Positions 8,388-16,118 of a DNA stretch of 64,000 nucleotides are shown here, in pieces; within the stretch, counting starts at the first letter, position 1, and every line of letters starts with the position of its first letter. The DNA comes from Oligoflexia bacterium (lineage in GTDB: Bacteria > Bdellovibrionota > UBA1018): positions 23,836-87,835 of the forward strand of contig JAMPXJ010000018.1 in assembly GCA_023701205.1 (NCBI GenBank). The letters run 5' to 3'. The position numbers and the translations under genes were made by a program. Below the pieces are notes generated by a model. That model saw only the letters and a program-made list of their open reading frames with translations. It searched no databases and was not told where the DNA came from.

Positions 8388-9560
8388 CTAATACAACTCG
8401 TACTTGAACAATCGGCACTCGATCGCGCCGTTGAAAAGAACGATCCGCCGCGCGGCCTTCAAGCCGATGACCTTCGCAAGCTCGGGGCTGCCGGTGAAAA
8501 CATAACCCTCCCAGCCCCTGAACTTCTGCTTGAACGTATCGCCGATCTGCTTGTACAGCGGCTTGAGCTCCTCGACGTCCCCCAGGCGCTCCCCATACGG
8601 GGGATTCAGGACAATGACCCCTTTGGGTTCAATCGCCTCGCAGACCGAGAACTCCCTCTTTTCCAGGTGGACGAGTCCCAGCAAACCCGAACGCTCCAGG
8701 TTGCCCAGAGCCAGACGCACTGCACGAAAATCCTGATCATAGCCGACGATCCGCGGCAGCTTCTTCCTGTCCCGGACCCGCAGCTCCTCGGCTTCCTGCA
8801 GGAGTCTCTTCCAGATCGCCGGCACATGTCCCTGCCAGCCTTGAAAACCGAAGTACCGCCGCTGACTGCCGGGCGCGACATTCGCCGCGATGAGCCCCGC
8901 CTCGATCGGCAAGGTACCCGAACCGCACATCGGATCGAGAAACGCCGGAAGGGGTTCGCCCTTTTCCCGCGCTTCCCTGAGCTTCTCCGGCCAGCCTGCG
9001 TGCATGAGGATCGCCGAGGCCAGGTTTTCCTTCAGGGGCGCCAGCGCGCCGGCCTCGCGATAGCCGCGAAGATGCAGACTCTCTCCCGAGAGATCCAGGC
9101 TTACCGTGGCTTCGTCCTGCTGGAGATACACGTTGACCCGGATATCCGGCCGCGCGGGATCGACGCTCGGACGCGACCCCTGGACGCTGCGGAACTGATC
9201 GCAGATCGCATCCTTCACCTTGAGCGCGCCGAAATGGGTGTGAGTGATCTGCGAATGCGAGGAGGAAAAGTCCACCGCGAGAGTGTTTCGCGGGGTGAGG
9301 TGATCGGACCAACGGATCGACTTCACTCCGCCATAGAGCTTCTCGGGGGTGGGAGCCGGAAACCGTTTCAAGGGAAGGAGGACCCGATTGGCGATCCGCG
9401 ACCAAAGACAAACCCGATAAGCCTGCTCGAGCGTTCCCTCGAAAGACACGCCGGCCCGCTCCTCCTTGAGGGAAGGGATGCCGAGCCCGCGCAGCTCCTG
9501 CGCAAGCAGGCCTTCCATCGCTTTCGCGGTGGTTGCGAAGAAGTTTCGGGTTTCCGCCAT
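8388..9560 (-). CDS. THUMP-domain 23S rRNA (guanine-N2) methyltransferase, RlmL N-half type
   Basis: A 390-aa RNA methyltransferase of COG0116. The N-terminus MAETRNFFATTAKAMEGLLA and residues ~50-150 match the ferredoxin-like plus THUMP RNA-binding module. The Rossmann core has DPMCGSGTLPIEA (~218) and the amino-methylating motif NPPYGERLG (~320), typical of N2-guanine methylation. E. coli RlmL carries this half plus a second domain for m7G2069; here only the m2G2445-type half is present, as in many bacteria. Family is secure; exact target position is inferred. Confidence 0.9.
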   Translation of the reverse strand: MAETRNFFATTAKAMEGLLAQELRGLGIPSLKEERAGVSFEGTLEQAYRVCLWSRIANRVLLPLKRFPAPTPEKLYGGVKSIRWSDHLTPRNTLAVDFSSSHSQITHTHFGALKVKDAICDQFRSVQGSRPSVDPARPDIRVNVYLQQDEATVSLDLSGESLHLRGYREAGALAPLKENLASAILMHAGWPEKLREAREKGEPLPAFLDPMCGSGTLPIEAGLIAANVAPGSQRRYFGFQGWQGHVPAIWKRLLQEAEELRVRDRKKLPRIVGYDQDFRAVRLALGNLERSGLLGLVHLEKREFSVCEAIEPKGVIVLNPPYGERLGDVEELKPLYKQIGDTFKQKFRGWEGYVFTGSPELAKVIGLKAARRIVLFNGAIECRLFKYELY

Positions 9561-9613
9561 GGAGCGGAGGTATCAGGTTTGCGCTTCGTCGTCGAGGCGG
9601 ATAAATTAAGCGG

Positions 9614-9988
9614 ATGCGGATCGGCTTGCTGATCGTGTTCGGAGCGCTCGGTGTGTTCGCCCGTTTCGGGATCGATGAGCTTTTTCTGAGACTGGATTCC
9701 CGCTTTCCCTGGAGCACCCTTTGGATCAATCTTCTGGGCTCGCTTCTGGCCGGAATCTTCTACGTGCTGGGAGTGGAACGCGGCGGCTGGGCCCCGGAGC
9801 TGCGGACTGCGGTACTCGTGGGGTTCCTGGGCGGTTTCACGACCTTCTCGGCATATACGCTCCAGTCGGCCCGGCTTTTCGAGGAGAGATATCTCGGAGA
9901 GATGCTGGTGTACTTCTGCTTGAGCCCGCTCTTGGGCCTGGGAGCATGCCTGCTGGGCCTCAAGCTCGCCCGCGGCATGCTCCCTTAG
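9614..9988 (+). CDS. fluC: Fluoride channel FluC (CrcB)
   Basis: A 124-aa, four-helix inner-membrane protein that exports fluoride as a dual-topology dimer. Family signatures present: NLLGSLLAG in the second helix (with the conserved Asn) and GFLGGFTTFSAY in the third, carrying the phenylalanine box and the Thr/Ser that line the pore. Length is standard. The 53-bp gap upstream is too short for the usual fluoride riboswitch and I see no match to one. It converges with the exported protein gene ending at 9996. Confidence 0.95.
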   Translation: MRIGLLIVFGALGVFARFGIDELFLRLDSRFPWSTLWINLLGSLLAGIFYVLGVERGGWAPELRTAVLVGFLGGFTTFSAYTLQSARLFEERYLGEMLVYFCLSPLLGLGACLLGLKLARGMLP

Positions 9989-9995
9989 CCGTTTT

Positions 9996-10427
9996 TCAGA
10001 AGAGAGGCCCGTCTAGGGGATCAGCCTCGCCCACGTGCTTGTCGCCTTCCTCGAGGCACGTCACCTTCTGTACCTCAGTCACGATGGCGTAGTCGTCGCT
10101 GATAGTCTCGATCCGGCCCTCGACGGCGACCTGTGCGCCGGGGCGGATGCGCGTTCCGAAGAATTCGACTTCAGAGGGCTGCTTGGCGCTGCCCATCGCG
10201 AAGGTCGCATTGACCTCATACGAAGTCTCCGGCGCCTGGATCACCAGGCTCCAGTAGGTACGCGGCTCCACGCAAGGGCGGTTATCCTCGCAGACGAGCA
10301 TCGGCACGATCGTGGTACGGCGGACAAAAGCGACCTTGCCTTGCGCCACCCCGACATTCCCCTCACCGGCGAACGCAGTCAGGCATTCCAGACCGAAAAC
10401 AATCCCTACCAAAATTTTTTTAAGCAT
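9996..10427 (-). CDS. Small exported protein of unknown function
   Basis: A 143-aa protein with a signal peptide (MLKKILVGIVFGLECLTAFA). Two ATGs lie six bases apart (10433 and 10427). The strong Shine-Dalgarno AAAGGAG is one base from the first and seven from the second, so 10427 is the likely start. The mature part has three cysteines, two of them close together (VCEDNRPC) and one near the C-terminus (VTCLEEG), and a beta-rich section (RIRPGAQVAVEGRIETISDD) that looks like an OB-type barrel. Probably periplasmic. Family not recognised. Confidence 0.7.
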   Translation of the reverse strand: MLKKILVGIVFGLECLTAFAGEGNVGVAQGKVAFVRRTTIVPMLVCEDNRPCVEPRTYWSLVIQAPETSYEVNATFAMGSAKQPSEVEFFGTRIRPGAQVAVEGRIETISDDYAIVTEVQKVTCLEEGDKHVGEADPLDGPLF

Positions 10428-10558
10428 TTCCATGCTCCTTTCTCTTGTGACCGGGGCAGTCCCAAAGCAAGTGACGTGCCGCTAGGAAGCCGAGGATTTT
10501 CGGCGCGGCTGCTACTCGGAAGTCGGGCTGAGGGAGCGAGACCGGAATTCCCGGGCGG

Positions 10559-11062
10559 TCACGCCTTGCAAACTGCAAGTACCGCGTCAGAATGCCCGGT
10601 CACCTTCACCTTCGGGAATATCCTCGCGATCCGACCTTCCGGAGATATGACGAACGTGGTGCGCTCGATGCCCATGTACTTGCGGCCGTACATGGACTTC
10701 TGCTTCCACACCCCATAGGCTTCGCAGACCTCGCCCCGCGAGTCCGAGAGCAATGCGAAGCCGAGCTCGTGCTTTTCCTTGAATTTGCGGTGACTCTCCG
10801 CCGAATCCCGACTCACTCCGAGGATGACGGCGCCCTTGCGGCGAAAATCTCCCAGCGAGCTGTTGAAGTCGCATGCTTCCCGAGTGCAGCCCGAGGTCAT
10901 GTCTTTCGGATAAAAATAGAGGACGACCGTCCTGCCCTGGAGGGATTTCAACCTCAGCTTCTCCCCCGAATCGCTTTCCAGCTCGAAATCGGGAGCGCGA
11001 TCACCTTCCTTAAGCACCTTGGCGTTCGGCACTTTGACCTGAAGCAGTTTGGGTTTTGCCAT
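10559..11062 (-). CDS. bcp: Thioredoxin-dependent peroxiredoxin, Bcp/PrxQ type
   Basis: A 167-aa atypical 2-Cys peroxiredoxin that reduces hydrogen peroxide and organic hydroperoxides. The active-site region reads YPKDMTSGCTREACDF: the peroxidatic cysteine is C59 and the resolving cysteine C64, the CP-x4-CR spacing of Bcp/PrxQ. The N-terminal DRAPDFEL motif and C-terminal MGIERTTFVI segment also fit. Slightly longer than E. coli Bcp at the N-terminus. It lies 67 bp downstream of the RlmI-type gene on the same strand and may share its transcript. Confidence 0.93.
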   Translation of the reverse strand: MAKPKLLQVKVPNAKVLKEGDRAPDFELESDSGEKLRLKSLQGRTVVLYFYPKDMTSGCTREACDFNSSLGDFRRKGAVILGVSRDSAESHRKFKEKHELGFALLSDSRGEVCEAYGVWKQKSMYGRKYMGIERTTFVISPEGRIARIFPKVKVTGHSDAVLAVCKA

Positions 11063-11129
11063 GAAGCTCTCCTACCGCTTCAAAGGTCCGTCGTCAACCC
11101 GGCCGGATTACCTAATTTGCGCTACCGGA

Positions 11130-12422
11130 TTACAATGCTCCGACCCAGCATTTGAGGTAACGGCCCTCAGGGAATTCCAGCAGCATCGGATGATCCGCCG
11201 ACTGCGCGCCCCGGGCGATCCAACGCACGGGGCGGCGGTTGCGATAAGCCGCCTTGGAAAGAACCTGGATGAAGGACTCCTCCTCCAGCAGTCCCGAGCA
11301 GGAGCAGGAAACCACCGCGCCGCCATCCCGCACGATGCGGAAAACCTGGGTATTGAGCTGCAGATAAGCGTGAGTCCCGACCGGGATATCCTTGCGCCCT
11401 TTGATGAGCGCGGGCGGGTCCGCGATCACGAGGTCGAAGCTGCCGGCGCCGATGGAGGCAAGCCCCTCCATGATGTCGGCGCGCACCGTTTCGCAGCGCG
11501 CGCCCTCGGCTTCGATGTTTTGCCGGGCGCGCTCGAGCGCCTGGGCGGAGGCATCCATCGCGACGACTTCGACCTCGCGGCCCGCCTCGCGGAATGCGCG
11601 CGCCAGCTGCGTGCCCCATTGACCGACATAGCAAAAGAGATCGAGGATCCTCACGCGTCGCCCGTTCGCGGGAGCGAGGTGGCAAAGGCGCCGCGCCGCG
11701 AGCTGGATGTTGGCGGCCTGATCGAGGAAGAAGCCCGTCTTCTGGCCGCCCACCAGGTCCACCGCGAAGCTCACCGGCTTATCGCCGCGGCCGGCCGACG
11801 CGACCCGGATCCTGACGTTCGCGAGATCCAGCCCTTCGACGCTCTTCACGATGCGTGGTGCCTCCTCGTCGAGCCCCTCGAGTTTGCGAACGCTGAGGTC
11901 GTTGCGCAGCACGATCGCCGTGCGATCCCAGGAGATGCGGTCCGGCCCGGTCCCCGCGTACTCTTGCAGGAGCTCAGGCAGCGATTTGCTGATGCGGTCC
12001 GCGCCGGCGGTGTGAGCCTGCACCACGAAGACCTGCGCGTCCTCCAGCCGGAAGCGGTCCACGACGAGGCCGGGCAGCCCGTCCGCCTCGCCGAAGCTCA
12101 GGCGATGGCTCAGTCCCGTAAGTCCGAGCGTCTCGCGCAGCCGGCCCGCGTCCGCGAGCGTCGCCACCACGGCTTCGGGCCGGGTCGGATCCCCCTGCTC
12201 CTCTCGGCGGCTCATGGCACGGAAGGCAATCAGGGAATGAGGATTCCCGTAGCCACGCGCGAGGAATTTCCCCGCCGCGTCCCGCAGCTCGACCGGTGCG
12301 CCAGGGAGGATCCCCTTGGGGCTTTCGGTCAGTTCGTTGGAATAAACCCAGGGATGCCCGCCGCGAAAACGGCGATCCGCCCCGGATTTCAGGCGCCAGA
12401 CAGTCGAAGGAAGCTCACTCAT
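11130..12422 (-). CDS. rlmI: Class I SAM-dependent rRNA methyltransferase, RlmI type
   Basis: A 430-aa protein of the COG1092 family (E. coli RlmI makes m5C1962 of 23S rRNA). An N-terminal PUA-like domain (HPWVYSNEL near residue 22) precedes an EEHEE-type region (SFGEADGLPGLVVDRF) and a Rossmann domain with ILDLFCYVGQWG and the catalytic-loop motif ADPPALIKGRKDI. A cysteine pair near the C-terminus (VSCSCSG) fits the m5C mechanism of the family. An in-frame ATG 18 bp upstream exists, but 12422 has an AAGG at reasonable spacing. Gene family is secure; target base inferred. Confidence 0.9.
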   Translation of the reverse strand: MSELPSTVWRLKSGADRRFRGGHPWVYSNELTESPKGILPGAPVELRDAAGKFLARGYGNPHSLIAFRAMSRREEQGDPTRPEAVVATLADAGRLRETLGLTGLSHRLSFGEADGLPGLVVDRFRLEDAQVFVVQAHTAGADRISKSLPELLQEYAGTGPDRISWDRTAIVLRNDLSVRKLEGLDEEAPRIVKSVEGLDLANVRIRVASAGRGDKPVSFAVDLVGGQKTGFFLDQAANIQLAARRLCHLAPANGRRVRILDLFCYVGQWGTQLARAFREAGREVEVVAMDASAQALERARQNIEAEGARCETVRADIMEGLASIGAGSFDLVIADPPALIKGRKDIPVGTHAYLQLNTQVFRIVRDGGAVVSCSCSGLLEEESFIQVLSKAAYRNRRPVRWIARGAQSADHPMLLEFPEGRYLKCWVGAL

Positions 12423-12505
12423 GCGTCCCGACCTTAGCATCCCCTGCCGGAAAGGGGCAAGAATCGAGCATTTCCCACGCCTCCCCGCCCAGGTAAGATG
12501 GCTCC

Positions 12506-14038
12506 ATGAGCTGGCCTGTCTTGAATTGGAAAGAGCTCGCGCGGCTGGTGGCGGGGATCGGCGACCGCGTCGTGGGACTGCACCTCGAGCGCATCGTCGT
12601 TCCGGAACGACCGCGCTTTCCGTCGGGCTATCTCAAGGGCGAATGGGTGCTGCGGTTCAGCGGACGCGGCGGCGACGCGGAGCTGCTCATCAGCGTGCGG
12701 CCGCGGCATCCCGGAGTCGCGCTCCTTCCGGCCAAGGGACCGCGCGCAGCGCCCGAAGGCACGCGATCCGCTTTCGATCTGGCGCTCTCCAAGAGGCTGC
12801 GCGGCGCCAGACTGCTCGCCCTCGAGGCGCTCCCGCGCGAGCGCACGGTCGTGCTGTGGTTCGCTTCGGATTCGCCCGAATTCGCGCGGCTCGGGCTGGC
12901 GCTGAACCTGATCCCCGCGGTGCCGGAGGCGATCCTGTTCGGCGAGACGCCCTCGGCCCCTTATCCGGTCCTCGCCCGGAGCCGGCCAAAAGGTTCCGAA
13001 CAGTATATCTTCCCCGATGGGGCAAAGGCGCCCCCCTCACCCGAGGTGCGCGAAACGCTCGTGGACCAGCCTCACTCGTATGCCGCCGTCCTGGAAACCT
13101 CGCTCCAAGCCGAGGCGTTCTCCCAGCGACTGGTGGCGGCGCAACGTGCGCAGCGGGAGCTGCTGTCGCAGGCGCGCGAACGCATCCGCCAGAACGAGAC
13201 TTCCGTCCGCGAGGGCGAAAACGAGCCCGACTGGCAGCGCTACGGCGACCTGCTGAAAGCCACGCTGGGCCAGCCACCTCCGCTCGAGCAGCGCGCGGGC
13301 ACGTGGTTCCGGCGGCTTCCCGACTATTTCGCCGAGGAAGAAGGCATCTTCGCCGAGCTGCCCTGCGATCCCAAGCTCTCGCCCCAGGCGCAAACGGAGA
13401 AATTCTACCAGCTCGCCCGCCGCAAGCAGCGCCGCATTTCCGAAGCCCGCGCGCGGCTCGAGGACCTCCGGGGGCTCGCGGCGCGGCTCGAGAAGTCGCT
13501 CGAGATCGCGCCTCCCGAGGGAGACTGGGAGGCGCTTTCGCGGCTCGAAAAAACAGCCGGCCTCCAGCCGGAACCGACCGCAGCGGCGGGCCGCGGCGCT
13601 CCGAAGAAACACAAAACCGCCTGGCTGGGCAGGAGCTTCGTCTCCCAGGACGGCTGGGCCATCTGGGTCGGGCGGAGCAAGGACGAGAACCTCGAGCTCA
13701 CCTTCAAGCACGCGCGCGGCAACGATCTCTGGATGCACGTGCGCGGACGCCCGGGCGCGCATGCGGTCATCCCGGTGCAGCCCGGCAAGTCCGTGCCGCT
13801 GGAGACGCTGCTCGATGCGGCGGCGCTCACGGTGTATTACAGCGGCGGGGAAAAATGGGGCAAGACCGAGGTGGATTACACCTTGAAGAAGCACGTCAAG
13901 CGCATCAAGGATTCCACCGAAGCCAGCTACACCCATAACAAGACGCTCATCATCGAGCCCGATGGCGCGCGCCTCAAGCGCCTGCTCGCCTCGCGGCCGT
14001 CGGAAGAAGGAAAAGAAAAAGAGAGGAAAGGGAAATGA
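12506..14038 (+). CDS. NFACT family protein, RqcH/Rqc2-like
   Basis: A 510-aa protein with NFACT-N, helix-hairpin-helix/coiled-coil middle (~205-330) and NFACT-R domains. In Bacillus, RqcH binds stalled 50S-peptidyl-tRNA and directs C-terminal Ala-tailing. NFACT-R is well kept (LTFKHARGNDLWMHVRG, near residue 395, then PGAHAVIP). At the position of the tRNA-contacting Asp-Arg the sequence reads E112-R113, a conservative change. Length is a little below Gram-positive RqcH (~570). It is followed by the YggU gene one base after its stop codon, so the two are co-expressed. Confidence 0.88.
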   Translation: MSWPVLNWKELARLVAGIGDRVVGLHLERIVVPERPRFPSGYLKGEWVLRFSGRGGDAELLISVRPRHPGVALLPAKGPRAAPEGTRSAFDLALSKRLRGARLLALEALPRERTVVLWFASDSPEFARLGLALNLIPAVPEAILFGETPSAPYPVLARSRPKGSEQYIFPDGAKAPPSPEVRETLVDQPHSYAAVLETSLQAEAFSQRLVAAQRAQRELLSQARERIRQNETSVREGENEPDWQRYGDLLKATLGQPPPLEQRAGTWFRRLPDYFAEEEGIFAELPCDPKLSPQAQTEKFYQLARRKQRRISEARARLEDLRGLAARLEKSLEIAPPEGDWEALSRLEKTAGLQPEPTAAAGRGAPKKHKTAWLGRSFVSQDGWAIWVGRSKDENLELTFKHARGNDLWMHVRGRPGAHAVIPVQPGKSVPLETLLDAAALTVYYSGGEKWGKTEVDYTLKKHVKRIKDSTEASYTHNKTLIIEPDGARLKRLLASRPSEEGKEKERKGK

Positions 14039-14039
14039 G

Positions 14040-14333
14040 ATGAGCTGGCTGGAGCAGACCCGCGAAGGACTCGTGCTGCATCTTTACATCCAGCCCAAGG
14101 CCTCGAAAAGCGCCGTGCAGGGGCTTCATGGCGAGCCCCCGCGCCTGCGGGTGCGCGTGGCCGCGCCGCCGGTCGAAGGCGAGGCCAACGAGGAGCTGCT
14201 GCGCTTCCTCAAGAAAACGGTTCGGATCGCCGGCGCGCGCTTCGAGCTTCTGCGCGGGAGCACTTCCAAGACGAAAGACGTCCTGTGCACGGGCGCGACG
14301 GCGGAGCAGCTTCGGAGCGCTCTGCTACCGTAA
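14040..14333 (+). CDS. DUF167 / YggU family protein
   Basis: A 97-aa protein of the YggU/DUF167 family, fold known and function unknown. Recognisable elements are LHLYIQPKASKSAVQG, RLRVRVAAPPVEGEAN and FLKKTVRI. The ATG at 14040 begins one base after the NFACT stop; an in-frame ATG at 13962 would lie inside NFACT and give an unnatural basic extension, so it is rejected. Its stop codon overlaps the A-run that forms the U-tract of the minus-strand terminator at 14332-14362. Confidence 0.9.
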   Translation: MSWLEQTREGLVLHLYIQPKASKSAVQGLHGEPPRLRVRVAAPPVEGEANEELLRFLKKTVRIAGARFELLRGSTSKTKDVLCTGATAEQLRSALLP

Positions 14334-14362
14334 AAAAAAAGGCCACATCGGAAGATGCGGCC
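14332..14362 (-). terminator. Rho-independent terminator of the ftsK-cca transcript
   Basis: Read on the minus strand: a hairpin with arms GGCCGCATC and GATGTGGCC around a TTCC loop (only one internal mismatch), followed directly by nine T residues. This is a textbook intrinsic terminator. It sits about 140 nt past the cca stop and ends the minus-strand operon; its U-tract overlaps the stop codon of the convergent yggU-like gene. Confidence 0.85.
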
Positions 14363-14500
14363 CGACTCCGGCGCATGAGATCGGGGGGCGCGCCGCTGTC
14401 CGTCCCCATTGTTAGCAGAAACACGCCGTCTCCCGGGCCAGGGATCGCCGAGGTCGCCTCCTTCGGTACCCGGCGAGCGTTCCGGTGCACCGGCGCGGTA
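14363..14500 (-). other. Untranslated 138-nt stretch between cca stop and terminator
   Basis: No recognisable gene. On the minus strand it is a GC-rich 3' region ending in the strong terminator at 14332-14362. An ORF runs through it but extends past the terminator and does not look like a protein. It could be a plain 3' UTR or a 3'-derived small RNA; I see no match to a known RNA family. Confidence 0.4.
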
Positions 14501-15856
14501 CTATTTCACGAAATGGCGAACGACGTACTCGAGCGCCTCTTCCTTGGTCGCGAGCTTGCGCTCGAGCGCGAGGTCCTCGATCGTGCGCAGGATCTCCGAG
14601 AAGCCGGGACCGGGCTGCAGCCCGAGCTGGATCAGGTCCTCGCCGTCAATCAGGCGCGGCAGCTCGCGCGAGGCCCCTTTGCGCAGCTCCGAGAGGCGCG
14701 AGGCGCAGAACTCATGAAAAGCGAGGTTCCCGTCCGAGGCGAGCGCATCAGCCTGGTGCACGGCGAGGAGTTCCTCGAAATGCGGCTGCCGCAGGAAACG
14801 ACCCAGCGTCGACTCGCGCATCTGGAAGACGTCCTTGAACTTCAGGTGATCCTGAACCAGCGCCACGATCCGGTCGATCTCCGAGCGCGACATCTTCAGG
14901 CGCGTTCCGATCGAGAAGGCGAGCTTTCCGCCATCGGTCTCGTGCCCGTTGAAGTTCTTGCCGGCGCTGCGCTTGGCCGCGCCGGGCTTGCCCACGTCGT
15001 GAAGCAGGGCGCCCCAGGCCAAGGTCACCGAACGCTCCGGGTTCCGCCGCTCGAGCCACTGCAGCGTCCGGAGCGTATGAGTCCACACATCCCCTTCGGG
15101 GTGGAAAACCGCCGACTGCTCGACACCATGAAGCGCCTCGATCTCGGGGAGCACGACACGAAGCAGCCCGAGCCGCGAAAGCGTTGCGAGCGCCTCGTGC
15201 GGCCGCGGCCCCCGCAGCATCGCCGTGAGCTCGTCACGCACGCGTTCGCCGCTGATGCGCGCGAGGAGCTTCGCATTCGCGCGGATGGCTTCGGCGGTTT
15301 CCGCCTCGAGCTCAAAGCCCAGGCGCACGGCGAAGCGCACCGCCCGGAGCAGCCGCAGCGCATCCTCGCGGAAACGCTCGCGCGGCTCGCCGATGGCCCG
15401 GATCACGCGGTCCTTGAGATCCTGCATCCCGCCCGCGGCGTCGAGGATCCGGGAGCTTTTCGGGTCGAAAAAAAGCGAGTTCACCGTGAAATCGCGGCGC
15501 CGCGCGTCCTCCGCCGGGCCCGCGAAACGCACGCCTCGCGGATGCCTATGATCTTCCCCGTATTCCAGATCCTCGCGGAAGGTGGCGATCTCGAGGAACT
15601 CCGCCCCTTTCTCGCGCGCCTCCGGAGGCACCGGGATCTTGAGCACGCCGAAGGCCTTGCCCACGGTGACCGCATCAGGAAAAAGCCGGCAAAGCTCGGC
15701 CGGGCTCGCGCTGGTGGCGATGTCGTGGTCCTTCAGCGGGACGCCGAGCAGGAAATCCCGCACGCTGCCACCCACGATGTAAGCGACGTGGCCCGCGTCA
15801 TCCAGCCTCTGGAGCGCGTCCCTCACGTGCCCCGGCAGCGGGAAAGGACGTTCAAT
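14501..15856 (-). CDS. cca: CCA tRNA nucleotidyltransferase with HD domain
   Basis: Class II nucleotidyltransferase that adds or repairs the CCA 3' end of tRNA (a poly(A) polymerase role is the alternative). Motifs: VGGSVRDFLLG, catalytic acidic pair in KDHDIAT, the basic GERVRDELTA segment, and an HD phosphohydrolase domain with LLHDVGKP; the HD domain favours Cca over PcnB. The start is unclear. There is no in-frame ATG near the conserved PLPGHVR block. The given start is an ATT at 15856 whose last bases overlap the TGA of the 87-aa gene. A GTG at 15826 would cut into the conserved block; a GTG at 15961 would overlap the upstream gene in a stretch of poor third-position GC. Confidence 0.88.
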   Translation of the reverse strand: MERPFPLPGHVRDALQRLDDAGHVAYIVGGSVRDFLLGVPLKDHDIATSASPAELCRLFPDAVTVGKAFGVLKIPVPPEAREKGAEFLEIATFREDLEYGEDHRHPRGVRFAGPAEDARRRDFTVNSLFFDPKSSRILDAAGGMQDLKDRVIRAIGEPRERFREDALRLLRAVRFAVRLGFELEAETAEAIRANAKLLARISGERVRDELTAMLRGPRPHEALATLSRLGLLRVVLPEIEALHGVEQSAVFHPEGDVWTHTLRTLQWLERRNPERSVTLAWGALLHDVGKPGAAKRSAGKNFNGHETDGGKLAFSIGTRLKMSRSEIDRIVALVQDHLKFKDVFQMRESTLGRFLRQPHFEELLAVHQADALASDGNLAFHEFCASRLSELRKGASRELPRLIDGEDLIQLGLQPGPGFSEILRTIEDLALERKLATKEEALEYVVRHFVK

Positions 15857-16115
15857 CCGGATCCACTTCGAGGGGCTCGCCGTTGAGCTGGTAGTGGCTT
15901 TTGATGACGGTGTTCGCCTCGAAGCGATCGAGGGCTTCGGTGCCTTCAGCTTCCTTTTCACGCGATCGCTTGCCTTTCGCCGGACGGACGTTTTTCTTCG
16001 GCGCCGCCTCGGCCGGCGCGACAGGCGCGGCCGGTGCGGTGACACCTTCGGCCCGGAGTCCGCTCCAGGCCAGGAGTCCCGCGAAGAAACCCAGTGAAAA
16101 AACGACCACCCGCAT
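15852..16115 (-). CDS. Small exported Ala/Pro- and Lys/Arg-rich protein
   Basis: An 87-aa protein with a signal peptide (MRVVVFSLGFFAGLLAWSG), an Ala/Pro linker, a basic stretch (KKNVRPAKGKRSREKE) and a better-structured C-terminal tail (DRFEANTVIKSHYQLNGEPL). The tail has strong third-position GC in this frame and not in the cca frame, so it is a real gene. It lies 3 bp after ftsK and just before cca, in the same operon. Family unknown. Confidence 0.7.
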   Translation of the reverse strand: MRVVVFSLGFFAGLLAWSGLRAEGVTAPAAPVAPAEAAPKKNVRPAKGKRSREKEAEGTEALDRFEANTVIKSHYQLNGEPLEVDPD

Positions 16116-16118
16116 GAC

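Noticed and set aside
9561..9613. Fluoride riboswitch before fluC
   Set aside because: The 53-bp gap is too short and shows no pseudoknot-like pattern of the crcB motif.
14209..14490. A 93-codon minus-strand ORF after cca
   Set aside because: It runs through the strong terminator at 14332-14362 and into the antisense of the yggU-like gene.
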